A stretch of 64,000 bases of DNA from Blastococcus carthaginiensis (GCF_030731085.1 NZ_JASNFN010000014.1:104383-168382); one strand, 5' to 3'. Positions 1 through 8,417 are shown, counted from the stretch's first letter. Numbers and translations: made by a program. The notes: generated by a model not told the origin, from the sequence alone.

Positions 1-654
1 CGCCGCGTCCAACCTCGGGACCTGGACGTTCCCGGAGGTCGGGACCGCGGTGCGGTCGCCGGCCTGGGCGGCGTCGAAACTGGCGGGGAAGCCGATCGCC
101 GTGACCTCGTCCTGCGCCTGCAGCAAGGTGGAGTCACCCATGGTGACCTCGGTCAGGTCTCGGGGAACCGTGTTCATCTGGAGGACCGCGAGGTCCTCGC
201 ACGGCGAGACCCCCAGCCGCCGGGCCGGGATGCGGTCGCCCCGAGAGGTGACCACGCTGAGCGAGCCGACTCCACCGGTGACGTGCGCGTTGGAGACGAC
301 GATGCCTTCCGCGGCATCGATCACGAACCCGCTCCCGCTGCCCTCCGCAGCGAGGACCTGGACGGTCGCGTCCACGTTCTGCGCGAAGATCTCCTTGGGG
401 CTGAGTGCCTCCTCCGTCGCCGGCGCACCTGCTGCCGACCCGACGTCCCCGACAGGCTCCTCCTGGAGCAGGGTCGCGCTCGGGGACGGGGCCGGGCTCG
501 GAGGTGCTACCGGGCTCGGGGGTGCGGTCGTGGTCGTGCTCGGGGGCGGCGGTGGGGTGGCGGCCGGGGTCGACCCCTCGGTGCCGCAGCCGGTCACGAC
601 CGCGGCCACCAGCGCCCCGCTCGCGAGCAACGTCATCGATCTCCTGTGCGTCAT
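1..654 (-). CDS. Trypsin-like (HtrA-type) serine protease lipoprotein, 3' part cut by window edge
   Basis: The gene starts at ATG 654 and runs off the left edge after 218 codons, still open. A short basic N-terminus and hydrophobic stretch lead to a lipobox (VVTGC, Cys at residue 23), so the product should be a lipid-anchored exported protein. A Pro/Thr/Ser-rich linker of about 40 residues follows. The protease fold then begins: GSGSGFVID (the beta-strand before the His loop), SNAHV with the catalytic His, and CEDLAVLQM with the catalytic Asp. The catalytic Ser lies outside the window. The pattern is that of S1C/HtrA-like periplasmic quality-control proteases, but without the C-terminal half a PDZ domain cannot be confirmed. 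It is separated from selB by 342 bases that include two hairpins, so it is probably its own transcription unit. Confidence 0.8.
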   Translation of the reverse strand, partial: MTHRRSMTLLASGALVAAVVTGCGTEGSTPAATPPPPPSTTTTAPPSPVAPPSPAPSPSATLLQEEPVGDVGSAAGAPATEEALSPKEIFAQNVDATVQVLAAEGSGSGFVIDAAEGIVVSNAHVTGGVGSLSVVTSRGDRIPARRLGVSPCEDLAVLQMNTVPRDLTEVTMGDSTLLQAQDEVTAIGFPASFDAAQAGDRTAVPTSGNVQVPRLDAA

Positions 655-945
655 GGCCTCCCCCTTGCAGCCGTCACCCGGTATGGGCCGGACACCCCCT
701 CGACTGGCCGCGCGCGTGGGTGCGGGTCCATGCGAGGCACGGATGGTAGGTAGGGAGGGCCTGGCCGAGGGGCCTTCGGGCACTCGTCCGCTGGACGGGG
801 ACGGCGCCACGCCCTGGTGCCTCCACGTGTGTCACCGCCGCGTTGCAGTCCGCCACCGGACGTGGGGATCCACGGCACAGCGTTCCTCGGTCGGCAGTAA
901 ATCTCTGCCCTCCCCGGGTGAGCAGAGATCTACTGCCGACGGAGC
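655..945. other. Intergenic stretch between selB and the protease gene
   Basis: No convincing gene. The short open frames here have no recognisable protein and are shadows of GC-rich sequence. The stretch should hold the promoter of the minus-strand protease gene. Its right end contains the inverted repeat at 890-940. Confidence 0.5.
890..940. repeat. Near-perfect 19-bp inverted repeat
   Basis: The left arm (890-908) and right arm (922-940) are complementary over 19 positions with one mismatch, around a 13-base spacer. It lies just beyond the selB terminator hairpin. With its internal AGATCT core it looks less GC-rich than the other hairpins in this window. It could be a second terminator or an operator upstream of the protease gene. 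Confidence 0.6.
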
Positions 946-979
946 TCTGCCTCTGAGTGCCCTGGCACTCAGAGGCAGA
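946..979 (-). terminator. Hairpin terminator after selB
   Basis: A perfect 16-bp stem (946-961 with 964-979) with a 2-base loop starts 18 bases after the selB stop codon. There is no T tract. The arm TCTGCCTCTG recurs in the terminator at 61244-61287. Confidence 0.7.
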
Positions 980-996
980 CTCCGCCCGAGGTGCAC

Positions 997-2742
997 CTAC
1001 CGGAGGCGGCGGGTGTTGTCCGGCAGCCGCTGGGTGACGCCCCGGCCGTCCAGCCACTCCATGAGCGGGACGGCGACCCGGCGGCTGGTGCCCCACGCCT
1101 GGCGGGCCTGGCTGAGGGTGAACGGCTGCGGCACCGCGGCGAGCCGCTCCCGGGCCACCGCCTCGATGCCCGGCGCCAGGTACACGCCCTCCCCCACCCG
1201 CACCAGCTGCCCGCTCCGCACGGCGGCGGCGAGCTCGCGGCCACCCAGCCCGGCGGCCACCAGGTCCGGGGCCTCCGGGGCCGCGAACGGGTCCGCGGCC
1301 AGCCGCGCGCGGACCGCGTCGACCGCCCGCTGCACCTCCGGCGGCAGCTCGGCCGCGCCGTCGACGACCCGCCCCTCCCGCAGCACCAGCGGCTCGCGGA
1401 CGAGGGCGGGCACCAGCTCCGCGTCGGGCAGCTCCAGCGCCCGACGCACCACCTCGGCCGGCGGCCCGGGCTCCAGCGGCCGCAGGCGCCGGTAGCGCGC
1501 GACGACCTCGGGCAGCCGGGCGGCGAGCTCGTCGGCGAGCCCGGCGGCCAGCAGCCACGGCCCGTTCCGCGTCGCCCCGGCGGGCACCGGCCAGCCCATC
1601 GCGGCGAAGTCGGCGGCGCGGACGATGCGGCGGCGGGCCAGGGCGGCGGACGCGCCGTCCGACCCGTCCGGCTGGGCGACGAGCTCGGCGGCCCGCTGGC
1701 GCGCGGCGCCGCGGCGCCGCAGCTCGGGCGGGTCCACGTCGCGCACGTCGGCACCGAGCACCCGGCGGGCACCGGGGTCGCGCAGCAGCAGCCGGTCGCC
1801 GATCCGCAGCGGCAGCGGCGAGGCCAGGCGCAGGCGCACCGCCGCGCCGTCGAGCGGGCGCAGGCGGGCGCCCACGGTCGCGGAGCCGACGTGCACCACC
1901 GGGCCGGCCGGCAACCGCTCGTCGGGCACCCCGGTCAGCGTCACGTCGACGACGTCGGTCAGCCGGAACGCCTCGGGCGTGAGCAGCGCGTCGCCCCGGG
2001 TCAGCTCCTCGACCGCGACGCCGCGCAGGTTGAGCGCCACGCGCGCGGTGGCCGCGGCCCGCTCGACGGGCTCGCCGAGGGACTGCACGCCCCGCACGGT
2101 CACCTCCCGGTCGCCCAGGACGAACCGGTCGCCGGCCGCGACGGCCCCGGCGGCGAGCGTGCCGGTGACGACCGTGCCGGCGCCCCTGATGGTGAAGGCG
2201 CGGTCGATCCACAGCCGCACCGGCGCGTCGGGGTCCGGGGCCGGCAGTGCGCCGAGCAGGTGCTCCAGCGCGGCCGTCAGCTCCGGCACGCCCTGCCCGG
2301 TGACCGAGCTGACCGGGATCCCGGGCACCTCGCCCATCGACGTCGCGGCGAGCCGCTCGCGCACGTCGGCGAGCACGGGTGCCGGGTCGGCGAGATCGGA
2401 CTTGGTGACGGCGAGCAGCGCGTGCCGCACCCCCAACGCATCGAGGACGCCGATGTGCTCGGCGGTCTGCGCCGACCAGCCGTCGTCGGCCGCGACGACG
2501 ACGAGCGCGGCCGGCACCGGGCCGACGCCGGCGAGCATGTTGCCGACGAAGCGCTCGTGGCCGGGGACGTCGACGACCGCGAGCCGGCGTCCCGAGGGCA
2601 GCGTGGTCCACGCGAAGCCCAGGTCGATGGTGAGCCCGCGGCGGCGCTCCTCGGCCCATCGGTCGGGCTCCATGCCGGTGAGCGCCCGCACGAGCGCCGA
2701 CTTGCCGTGGTCGACGTGGCCGGCCGTCGCGATGACGTCCAT
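997..2742 (-). CDS. selB: Selenocysteine-specific elongation factor SelB
   Basis: SelB is the EF-Tu-like GTPase that carries Sec-tRNA(Sec) to the ribosome and binds the SECIS hairpin of selenoprotein mRNAs. The N-terminus shows the G1 loop GHVDHGKS (residues 8-15), the G3 motif DVPGHE (58-63) and the G4 motif TKSD (113-116). EF-Tu-like beta-barrels follow, and the C-terminal third is the winged-helix region that reads SECIS. I chose ATG 2742 (MDVIATAGHVDHGKS, the family's usual start) over GTG 2772, which would overlap selA by ten bases. Length is 581 residues, normal for the family. It lies 20 bases after selA in the same operon. The stop codon is TAG, the codon read by the tRNA-Sec of this locus. 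Together with the TAG stop of rne, this means that recoding must depend on context. Confidence 0.95.
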   Translation of the reverse strand: MDVIATAGHVDHGKSALVRALTGMEPDRWAEERRRGLTIDLGFAWTTLPSGRRLAVVDVPGHERFVGNMLAGVGPVPAALVVVAADDGWSAQTAEHIGVLDALGVRHALLAVTKSDLADPAPVLADVRERLAATSMGEVPGIPVSSVTGQGVPELTAALEHLLGALPAPDPDAPVRLWIDRAFTIRGAGTVVTGTLAAGAVAAGDRFVLGDREVTVRGVQSLGEPVERAAATARVALNLRGVAVEELTRGDALLTPEAFRLTDVVDVTLTGVPDERLPAGPVVHVGSATVGARLRPLDGAAVRLRLASPLPLRIGDRLLLRDPGARRVLGADVRDVDPPELRRRGAARQRAAELVAQPDGSDGASAALARRRIVRAADFAAMGWPVPAGATRNGPWLLAAGLADELAARLPEVVARYRRLRPLEPGPPAEVVRRALELPDAELVPALVREPLVLREGRVVDGAAELPPEVQRAVDAVRARLAADPFAAPEAPDLVAAGLGGRELAAAVRSGQLVRVGEGVYLAPGIEAVARERLAAVPQPFTLSQARQAWGTSRRVAVPLMEWLDGRGVTQRLPDNTRRLR

Positions 2743-2762
2743 ACCGGCGGGACAGGGCGCGG

Positions 2763-4079
2763 TCACGTCCACCGGCGGGCCACCTCCAGCACGGCGTCGG
2801 CGAGGGCGTCGTCGGCGCCGGGCGGGACGCTGCGCAGGTTGAGCAGCGTGCGGCCGTCCTCGACGTAGCCGACGACCGGGGTCGCGCCCAGCCGCAGCGG
2901 CTCGGCGAACTCCGGCGGCAGCGAGACGGCGGCGCCGGGCAGCGGGTGCTCGGGCGCCCCTCCCCCGCCGACCCGCGAGTCGGCGTCCACCGCGTCGGCG
3001 GCCACGCCCCCGGCCACGAGGCGGCCGGCGAGCGCGCGCGCCCGCTCCCGCAGGTCGGCGACATCGGCGGCGAGCATCTGCTGCACCGGCGGCAGCGGGC
3101 CGCGCAGCGTCGCCTCGAGGGCGGCCAGCGTCGTCTTGTCGACCCGGAACGCCCGGTAGAGCGGGTGGCGGCGCAGTCGCTGGACGAGCTCTGCCCGGCC
3201 GAGCACGAGGCCCGCCTGGGGCCCGCCGAGCAGCTTGTCACCGCTGGCGAGCGCGAGGTCGGCGCCGGCGGCGAGCGTCGTCTGCAGGTCCGGCTCGTCC
3301 GGGAGTACCGGGTGCGGCCGGAGCAGGCCGGAGCCGACGTCGGCGACCAGCGGCACCCCGGTGCCCTGGAGCGCCGCCGCGAGCTCACCGACCTCCACCG
3401 CCCGGATGAAGCCGCGCACGACGAAGTTCGACGGGTGCACCTTGAGCACCGCGCCGGTGCCCGGTCCCAGGGCGTCGCGGTAGTCGGCGAGCGCGACCCG
3501 GTTGGTGGCGCCGACCTCGCGCAGCCGGGCGCCGGTGCTCTCGAGCAGCTCGGGGATGCGGAACCCGTCGCCGATCTCCACCAGCTCCCCGCGGGCGAGC
3601 ACCAGCTCGCGGCCCTGTCCCAGGGCGGTGGCCACCAGCGCGAGCGCAGCGGCGCAGTTGTTCACCACGAGCGCGGCCTCCGCGGCCGGGACCGCCTCCA
3701 GCAGCGCCGCGATCGCCGCCTCCCCGCGCGGGCCGCGGCGGCCGGTGCGCAGGTCGAGCTCGACGTCGGTGGTGCCGCTCGCCGCGACCACCGCCTCGAC
3801 CGCGGCCGCAGACAGCGGCGCGCGGCCGAGGTTGGTGTGCACCACGACACCGGTCGCGTTGAGCACCGGGCGCAGGCTCCCGGCCACGGGCGGGAGGTCG
3901 GCGAGGACGGCGTCGACGGCGGCGCCGGGCGCGACCTCGCCCGCCCGGATCCGCTGCTGGACGCGCTGCACGGCGCGCTTGACCAGGACGCGCCCCAGCC
4001 GCTCCCCGGCCCCGGCCAGTCGGGGGTCGGCGAGCAGCGTGTCGGTGCGGGGCACCTGGCGGCGCGGGTCGGTCGTCAT
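2763..4079 (-). CDS. selA: L-seryl-tRNA(Sec) selenium transferase SelA
   Basis: SelA converts Ser-tRNA(Sec) to Sec-tRNA(Sec) using selenophosphate and pyridoxal phosphate, and in bacteria forms a large decameric ring. The 438-residue product is within the family range. It shows the N-terminal helical tRNA-binding region, the conserved segment LNATGVVVHTNLGRAPLS (residues 73-90) and the PLP lysine in SGDKLLGG (Lys282). The start at 4079 lies 30 bases from the 3' end of selC on the same strand, so selC, selA and selB are probably one transcription unit. The downstream selB start follows closely. Because the tRNA partner has a CUA anticodon, SelA here must tolerate that change. SelA recognises the D arm and body of tRNA-Sec rather than the anticodon, which fits. 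Confidence 0.95.
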   Translation of the reverse strand: MTTDPRRQVPRTDTLLADPRLAGAGERLGRVLVKRAVQRVQQRIRAGEVAPGAAVDAVLADLPPVAGSLRPVLNATGVVVHTNLGRAPLSAAAVEAVVAASGTTDVELDLRTGRRGPRGEAAIAALLEAVPAAEAALVVNNCAAALALVATALGQGRELVLARGELVEIGDGFRIPELLESTGARLREVGATNRVALADYRDALGPGTGAVLKVHPSNFVVRGFIRAVEVGELAAALQGTGVPLVADVGSGLLRPHPVLPDEPDLQTTLAAGADLALASGDKLLGGPQAGLVLGRAELVQRLRRHPLYRAFRVDKTTLAALEATLRGPLPPVQQMLAADVADLRERARALAGRLVAGGVAADAVDADSRVGGGGAPEHPLPGAAVSLPPEFAEPLRLGATPVVGYVEDGRTLLNLRSVPPGADDALADAVLEVARRWT

Positions 4080-4109
4080 CGCCCCGCAGCGTAGGTGCGG
4101 GGCGGGAGC

Positions 4110-4205
4110 TGGCGGAGGCGGACGGGAATCGAACCCGCCTGGCCGAGATGCTCGGCCACGTCGGCTTTAGAGGCCGCGGGGGCCACCAGACACCCTGACG
4201 CCTCC
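4110..4205 (-). tRNA. selC: tRNA-Sec with CUA anticodon (reads UAG)
   Basis: On the minus strand the gene begins GGAGGCG at 4205 and ends with discriminator G at 4113 and an encoded CCA (4112-4110). Features of tRNA-Sec are plain: a long D arm with a 4-base loop, a long variable arm with an 8-bp stem (TGGCCGAG / CTCGGCCA, loop CAT) and a T arm with loop TTCGATT. The anticodon loop is CTCTAAA between CGGC and GCCG. Aligned with the usual bacterial loop CTTCAAA, bases 34-36 are CTA instead of TCA, so it decodes UAG rather than UGA. The acceptor/T domain makes 13 pairs only if read as 7+6, since an 8/5 reading gives a U-C pair at position 8. It lies directly upstream of selA and only 17 bases from the divergent WYL gene. 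Confidence 0.93.
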
Positions 4206-4222
4206 GCCCGGCAGCCTACGGG

Positions 4223-4840
4223 GTGGAACTGTCGGAGGTCGGTGCCAGCATCCGCGGCGTGAACCGCACCGAGCCCCGCACCCCCGCCACGCTGCCGCCG
4301 GTCGCCCTCACGCCCGAGGAGGCGGCCGCCGTCGCCGCCGCGCTGGCCGCACGGCCCGAGGGCCCCTACGCGGAGGCGGGCCGGACCGCGCTGGAGAAGG
4401 TGCTGACGGCGCTGGAGCCGGACCCGGCCCAGCGCGCGCGGCTGCTGGCGAGCAGCCGCCGGCTGGCCGCCGAGGCCGCGCGCGACGCCGAGGTGCGCCG
4501 CCGCGTGGAGCGGGGGCTCACCGAACGGCGGGTGCTCGTGCTGGGGTACCGCGACCGCGAGGGCCGCTGGTCGGAGCGGGCTGTGGAGCCGCAGCTGCTG
4601 GTCCGCGCCGGCGCCCACGAGTTCCTGCTGGCCTGGTGCCGGGAGCGCCAGGAGCTGCGCTGGTTCCGGGAGGACCGCATCGGCGCCGCCGAGGTCACCG
4701 GCGAGCCCGCCCCCCGGCGCGACCTGGCCGGCGTCGGCGCGCCGTCCTCGGCCGGGCACCCGGCCGGGCGGAAGCTGCCGCGCACCTCGCCGCCCCCGGC
4801 GCCACCCCGGCTCCGGGTGCTCCCCGGCGGCCGGGCCTAG
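4223..4840 (+). CDS. WYL-domain protein without a DNA-binding domain, upstream of selD
   Basis: The product is about 205 residues. The segment LPPVALTPEEAAAVAAAL (residues 24-41) matches the linker seen in YafY/DeoR-type regulators after their winged helix. Residues about 102-150, including EPQLLVRAGAHEFLLAWC and ELRWFREDRIG, form a WYL domain, a ligand-sensing SH3-like fold. The N-terminal helix-turn-helix found in full-length WYL regulators (about 320 residues) is absent, because the frame starts only 17 bases after the tRNA-Sec gene. Start GTG 4223 is uncertain; GTG 4259 is in frame and leaves more room for a promoter. The stop is TAG and selD follows 10 bases later, so the two are probably co-transcribed. 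It may be a sensor partner of another regulator or a decayed regulator. No function is assigned. Confidence 0.75.
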   Translation: MELSEVGASIRGVNRTEPRTPATLPPVALTPEEAAAVAAALAARPEGPYAEAGRTALEKVLTALEPDPAQRARLLASSRRLAAEAARDAEVRRRVERGLTERRVLVLGYRDREGRWSERAVEPQLLVRAGAHEFLLAWCRERQELRWFREDRIGAAEVTGEPAPRRDLAGVGAPSSAGHPAGRKLPRTSPPPAPPRLRVLPGGRA

Positions 4841-4850
4841 ATTCGGGCGC

Positions 4851-5858
<1,008 letters not shown>

Positions 5859-6071
5859 CAGCCCCGGGAGCATGCAGCGAGGAGCGGACCGGGGCGCGGA
5901 AGCGGACCCGAGCCGTCGTCCGCTGGGAGTCGTCGCGGCGAGTCCCGCGCGACGCGCCGGAGCCGTCGACTGCCGGGCGCGCCCGGGCCTGGCACGCCGG
6001 GGCCTCCGCTGCCACGCTCCCGCGCACGACGGGCGCGGAGGAGCCGTGGCCCGGGGGCGAGGAGGACCGGC

Positions 6072-6662
6072 ATGAGGACGTCGACGTTCCGGCGGGGACT
6101 GACCGTGCTGCTGCTGGCGGCCACGGCGGGGCTGGTGGCCCCGGGCACGGCCGCGGCTGCGACGGAGGAGCGGATCGGCTTCGCCAGCAGCGGGCTGGAC
6201 GGCACCGACCGCCGGACCGGGCACACGCTGCACAGCGTCATGGAGGTCTTCGACCCGCCGACCGAGCCGGCCTTCGGCGTCACCGACTTCTTCGTCGGCG
6301 GCCCGCTCCCCGGCGGCGGCGAGGGCATCCTCTACGAGTGCACCACCGAGGACCGGGTGCGGGCCCGGCTGCACGCGTTGCACTCCGCGGTTGCGAGCGG
6401 TGTCCTCCCCCTGACCTGCTCCTCCCCCGTCGGCCTGCCCGACCGGCAGGGCTACGCGGTGGTGGGCATGGTGTGGCACGGCACCGGGCCGGTGGAGCAG
6501 CACGTCTTCGACCACGGCGGGTGCACCGAGTACCTCGACGTCCGCGCCGCCCGGGTCGCCGGCGGCATCCGGCTGGTCGTGCCGGACGTGGCGGTGGGCC
6601 GGCTGGTCACCGTCGACCCCGCCGAGAGCGAGCTGCGCCGGCAGCGGATGGTCTGCGGCTGA
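6072..6662 (+). CDS. Secreted protein of unknown function
   Basis: A 196-residue product starts at ATG 6072 behind a good ribosome-binding site (GAGGAGG, 6059-6065). The N-terminus is a classical signal peptide: basic MRTSTFRRG, a hydrophobic run and a likely cleavage after AAAA near residue 30. The mature part has four cysteines (in ECTTED, LTCSS, GGCTEY and the C-terminal VCG), enough for two disulfides. I see no catalytic motif and no lipobox. It is preceded by 213 bases without a gene and followed, 58 bases later, by the oxidoreductase gene. I do not recognise the family. Confidence 0.8.
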   Translation: MRTSTFRRGLTVLLLAATAGLVAPGTAAAATEERIGFASSGLDGTDRRTGHTLHSVMEVFDPPTEPAFGVTDFFVGGPLPGGGEGILYECTTEDRVRARLHALHSAVASGVLPLTCSSPVGLPDRQGYAVVGMVWHGTGPVEQHVFDHGGCTEYLDVRAARVAGGIRLVVPDVAVGRLVTVDPAESELRRQRMVCG

Positions 6663-6720
6663 CCCCTCTGGCCGGTGGTCCGTGTCGCCCGCGGACCGGC
6701 CATGTCATAGCGTCCCGATC

Positions 6721-7686
6721 ATGCTGGCTGCCTTCGTCTCCACGCCCGCCCCGAAGGACCCGCTCTCCGTGCTGGAGATCGGTGAGCGCCCCGAGCCCGA
6801 GATCCCGGACGGCTGGACGACGATCCAGGTCAAGGCGGTGTCGCTGAACCACCACGACCTGTTCAGCCTCCAGGGCATCGGCCTGCCCGCCGAGCGGATG
6901 CCGATGATCCTCGGCACCGACGCCGCCGGCATCGACGAGAACGGCAACGAGGTCGTCGTCCACGGCGTCATCTCCACGCCCGACTGGATGGGCGACGAGA
7001 CGCTCGACCCGAAGCGGTCGCTGCTGTCGGAGGTGCACCAGGGCTCGATGGCGGAGAAGGTCGCCGTCCCCCGGCGCAACCTGCTGCCCAAGCCGGCCGG
7101 GCTCTCGTTCGCCGAGGCCGCCTGCCTGCCCACGGCATGGCTGACCGCCTACCGGATGCTGTTCGTGAAGTCCGGGTTGCGTCCCGGCCAGACCGTCCTC
7201 GTGCAGGGCGCCAGCGGCGGGGTGGCGACGGCGCTCATCGTGCTCGGCCGCGCCGCCGGCTACCGCATCTGGGTGACCGGCCGGAGCGAGGAGAAGCGTG
7301 CCGCAGCCCTCGCGCTGGGCGCCGAGCAGGCGTTCGAGAGCGGTGCCCGGCTGCCCGAGCGGGTCGACGGGGTCATGGAGACCGTCGGCGAGGCCACCTG
7401 GAGCCACAGCATCAAGTCGCTCAAGCCCGGCGGCGTGCTCGTCACCTCCGGCGCCACCACCGGCTTCAACCCCGGCGCGGAGCTCAACCGGGTGTTCTTC
7501 ACCCAGCTGTCGGTCATCGGGTCGACCATGGGCACGAAGTCCGAGCTCGAGGCGCTGATCCGGATGTGCGCCGTCACCGGCGTCCGCCCGCAGATCGACG
7601 TCGAGCTGCCGCTGGCGGAGGCCCGCGAGGGCTTCGCGCGGATGCTCGAGGGGCGCACCAACGGCAAGATCGTCTTCACGCTCTGA
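6721..7686 (+). CDS. Zinc-free MDR-type alcohol dehydrogenase / quinone oxidoreductase
   Basis: The 321-residue product is a medium-chain dehydrogenase/reductase. The N-terminal GroES-like fold includes VSLNHHDLFSLQG and ILGTDAAG. The Rossmann fold carries the nucleotide motif VQGASGGVATALIVLGRAAG (about residues 161-180), of the NADPH-dependent quinone reductase type. The catalytic and structural zinc ligands of alcohol dehydrogenases are missing. Start ATG 6721 (MLAAF) gives the family's normal N-terminus; an in-frame ATG at 6682 would add 13 non-conserved residues. A small monooxygenase-like gene follows 11 bases downstream, so the two are likely co-transcribed and may share a substrate, which cannot be told from sequence. 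Confidence 0.88.
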   Translation: MLAAFVSTPAPKDPLSVLEIGERPEPEIPDGWTTIQVKAVSLNHHDLFSLQGIGLPAERMPMILGTDAAGIDENGNEVVVHGVISTPDWMGDETLDPKRSLLSEVHQGSMAEKVAVPRRNLLPKPAGLSFAEAACLPTAWLTAYRMLFVKSGLRPGQTVLVQGASGGVATALIVLGRAAGYRIWVTGRSEEKRAAALALGAEQAFESGARLPERVDGVMETVGEATWSHSIKSLKPGGVLVTSGATTGFNPGAELNRVFFTQLSVIGSTMGTKSELEALIRMCAVTGVRPQIDVELPLAEAREGFARMLEGRTNGKIVFTL

Positions 7687-7697
7687 GGAGGCCGCCG

Positions 7698-8006
7698 GTG
7701 ATCGCCCGGATGTGGCGCGGATGGGTCCGCACGGAGGACCGCGACGCCTACGTCGAGTACATCGAGCGCACCGGTATGGCCGGGTACCGGCAGACGCCGG
7801 GGAACCGCGGCGCGCACATGCTCACCCGCGACCTCGGCGACGGGCGCACCGAGGTCGTGACCCTCAGCTTCTGGGACGACGAGGACGTCATCCGCGGGTT
7901 CGCCGGTGAGGAGATCGGGCGCGCCGTCTTCTACCCCGAGGACGACCGCTTCCTGGTCGACCGCGAGGTGACCGTCACCCACTTCACCGTCGCCTCCGGG
8001 GGCTGA
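7698..8006 (+). CDS. Small ABM-like (antibiotic biosynthesis monooxygenase fold) protein
   Basis: A 102-residue product starts at GTG 7698 behind the strong site GAGGAGG (7685-7691). The pattern IARMWRGWVRTEDRDAYVEYI, a middle GxRGAHMLTRDL strand and FWDDEDVIRGFAGEEIG is typical of the dimeric ferredoxin-like ABM/YgiN superfamily. Some of these proteins are cofactor-free monooxygenases, and many have unknown roles. It is 11 bases downstream of the oxidoreductase gene and convergent with the guanidinium exporter gene, whose stop lies only 6 bases away. Substrate unknown. Confidence 0.8.
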   Translation: MIARMWRGWVRTEDRDAYVEYIERTGMAGYRQTPGNRGAHMLTRDLGDGRTEVVTLSFWDDEDVIRGFAGEEIGRAVFYPEDDRFLVDREVTVTHFTVASGG

Positions 8007-8012
8007 CCGGGC

Positions 8013-8327
8013 TCAGCTCACGACCTTGAGCCCGACGACGCAGCCGACGATGCCGGCCAGCAGCAGCACCCGCACCAGCGAGACCGGCTCCGCGCCGGTG
8101 ACCATCGCGTAGGCGACGGTGAGCACCGCGCCGATGCCCACCCACACGGCGTAGGCGGTGCCCAGCGGCAGCTCGCGCATGGCGAAGGCGAGCCCGCCCA
8201 TGCTCAGGACCAGCGCGACGCCGAAGACCACCGAGGGCACCAGCCGGGTGAAGCCGTGGGAACGGTCGAGCGCCGCCGCCCACACCGCTTCCAGCACCCC
8301 GGACAGCACCAGCACCAACCACGACAT
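8013..8327 (-). CDS. gdx: Guanidinium exporter of the SMR family (Gdx/SugE)
   Basis: A 104-residue, four-helix membrane protein. It begins MSWLVLVLSGVLEAVWA, with the membrane Glu near residue 13 that couples proton antiport to substrate in SMR pumps. HGFTRLVPS and LPLGTAYAVWVGIGAV follow and are close to the E. coli SugE/Gdx sequence. This SMR branch exports guanidinium, as opposed to the EmrE multidrug branch. I chose ATG 8327 because it has the family's N-terminus and a site GAGGAG just upstream. The open frame extends further upstream only because the riboswitch has no stop in that frame. Expression is likely controlled by the guanidine-III riboswitch directly in front, which supports the guanidinium assignment strongly. 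Confidence 0.93.
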   Translation of the reverse strand: MSWLVLVLSGVLEAVWAAALDRSHGFTRLVPSVVFGVALVLSMGGLAFAMRELPLGTAYAVWVGIGAVLTVAYAMVTGAEPVSLVRVLLLAGIVGCVVGLKVVS

Positions 8328-8340
8328 CGCGGGCTCCTCT

Positions 8341-8383
8341 GGCGCCGTCTTGTCGCACACCGGGTACGGCACCGCTCGTCCGG
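8341..8383 (-). promoter_or_regulatory. Guanidine-III (ykkC-III) riboswitch
   Basis: On the minus strand the element begins CCGGACGAG (8383-8375), continues GCCGTACCCGGT and ends GACAAGACGGCGCC at 8341. This reproduces, nearly base for base, the core of the Thermobifida fusca guanidine-III aptamer as I remember it, including the ACGAG, CCGUACCCGG and ACAAGACGGCGC segments that form the pseudoknot. The 3' end lies about 13 bases from the exporter start codon, next to the ribosome-binding site AGAGGAGC, which fits ligand-controlled release of the site. A GC-rich hairpin (GGGAGC / GCTCCC) overlaps the 5' edge. Confidence 0.92.
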
Positions 8384-8417
8384 GAGCCGGGGGGGCTCCC
8401 CTCCACCATGGCACACG

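Noticed and set aside
2743..2772. GTG 2772 as the selB start
   Set aside because: It would add ten nonconserved residues before the family's normal MDVIATAGHVDHGKS and overlap selA; ATG 2742 fits better.
674..3388. 904-codon minus-strand frame across selB and selA
   Set aside because: It is the out-of-frame shadow of selA and selB; its sequence is Arg/Pro/Ala-rich with no family.
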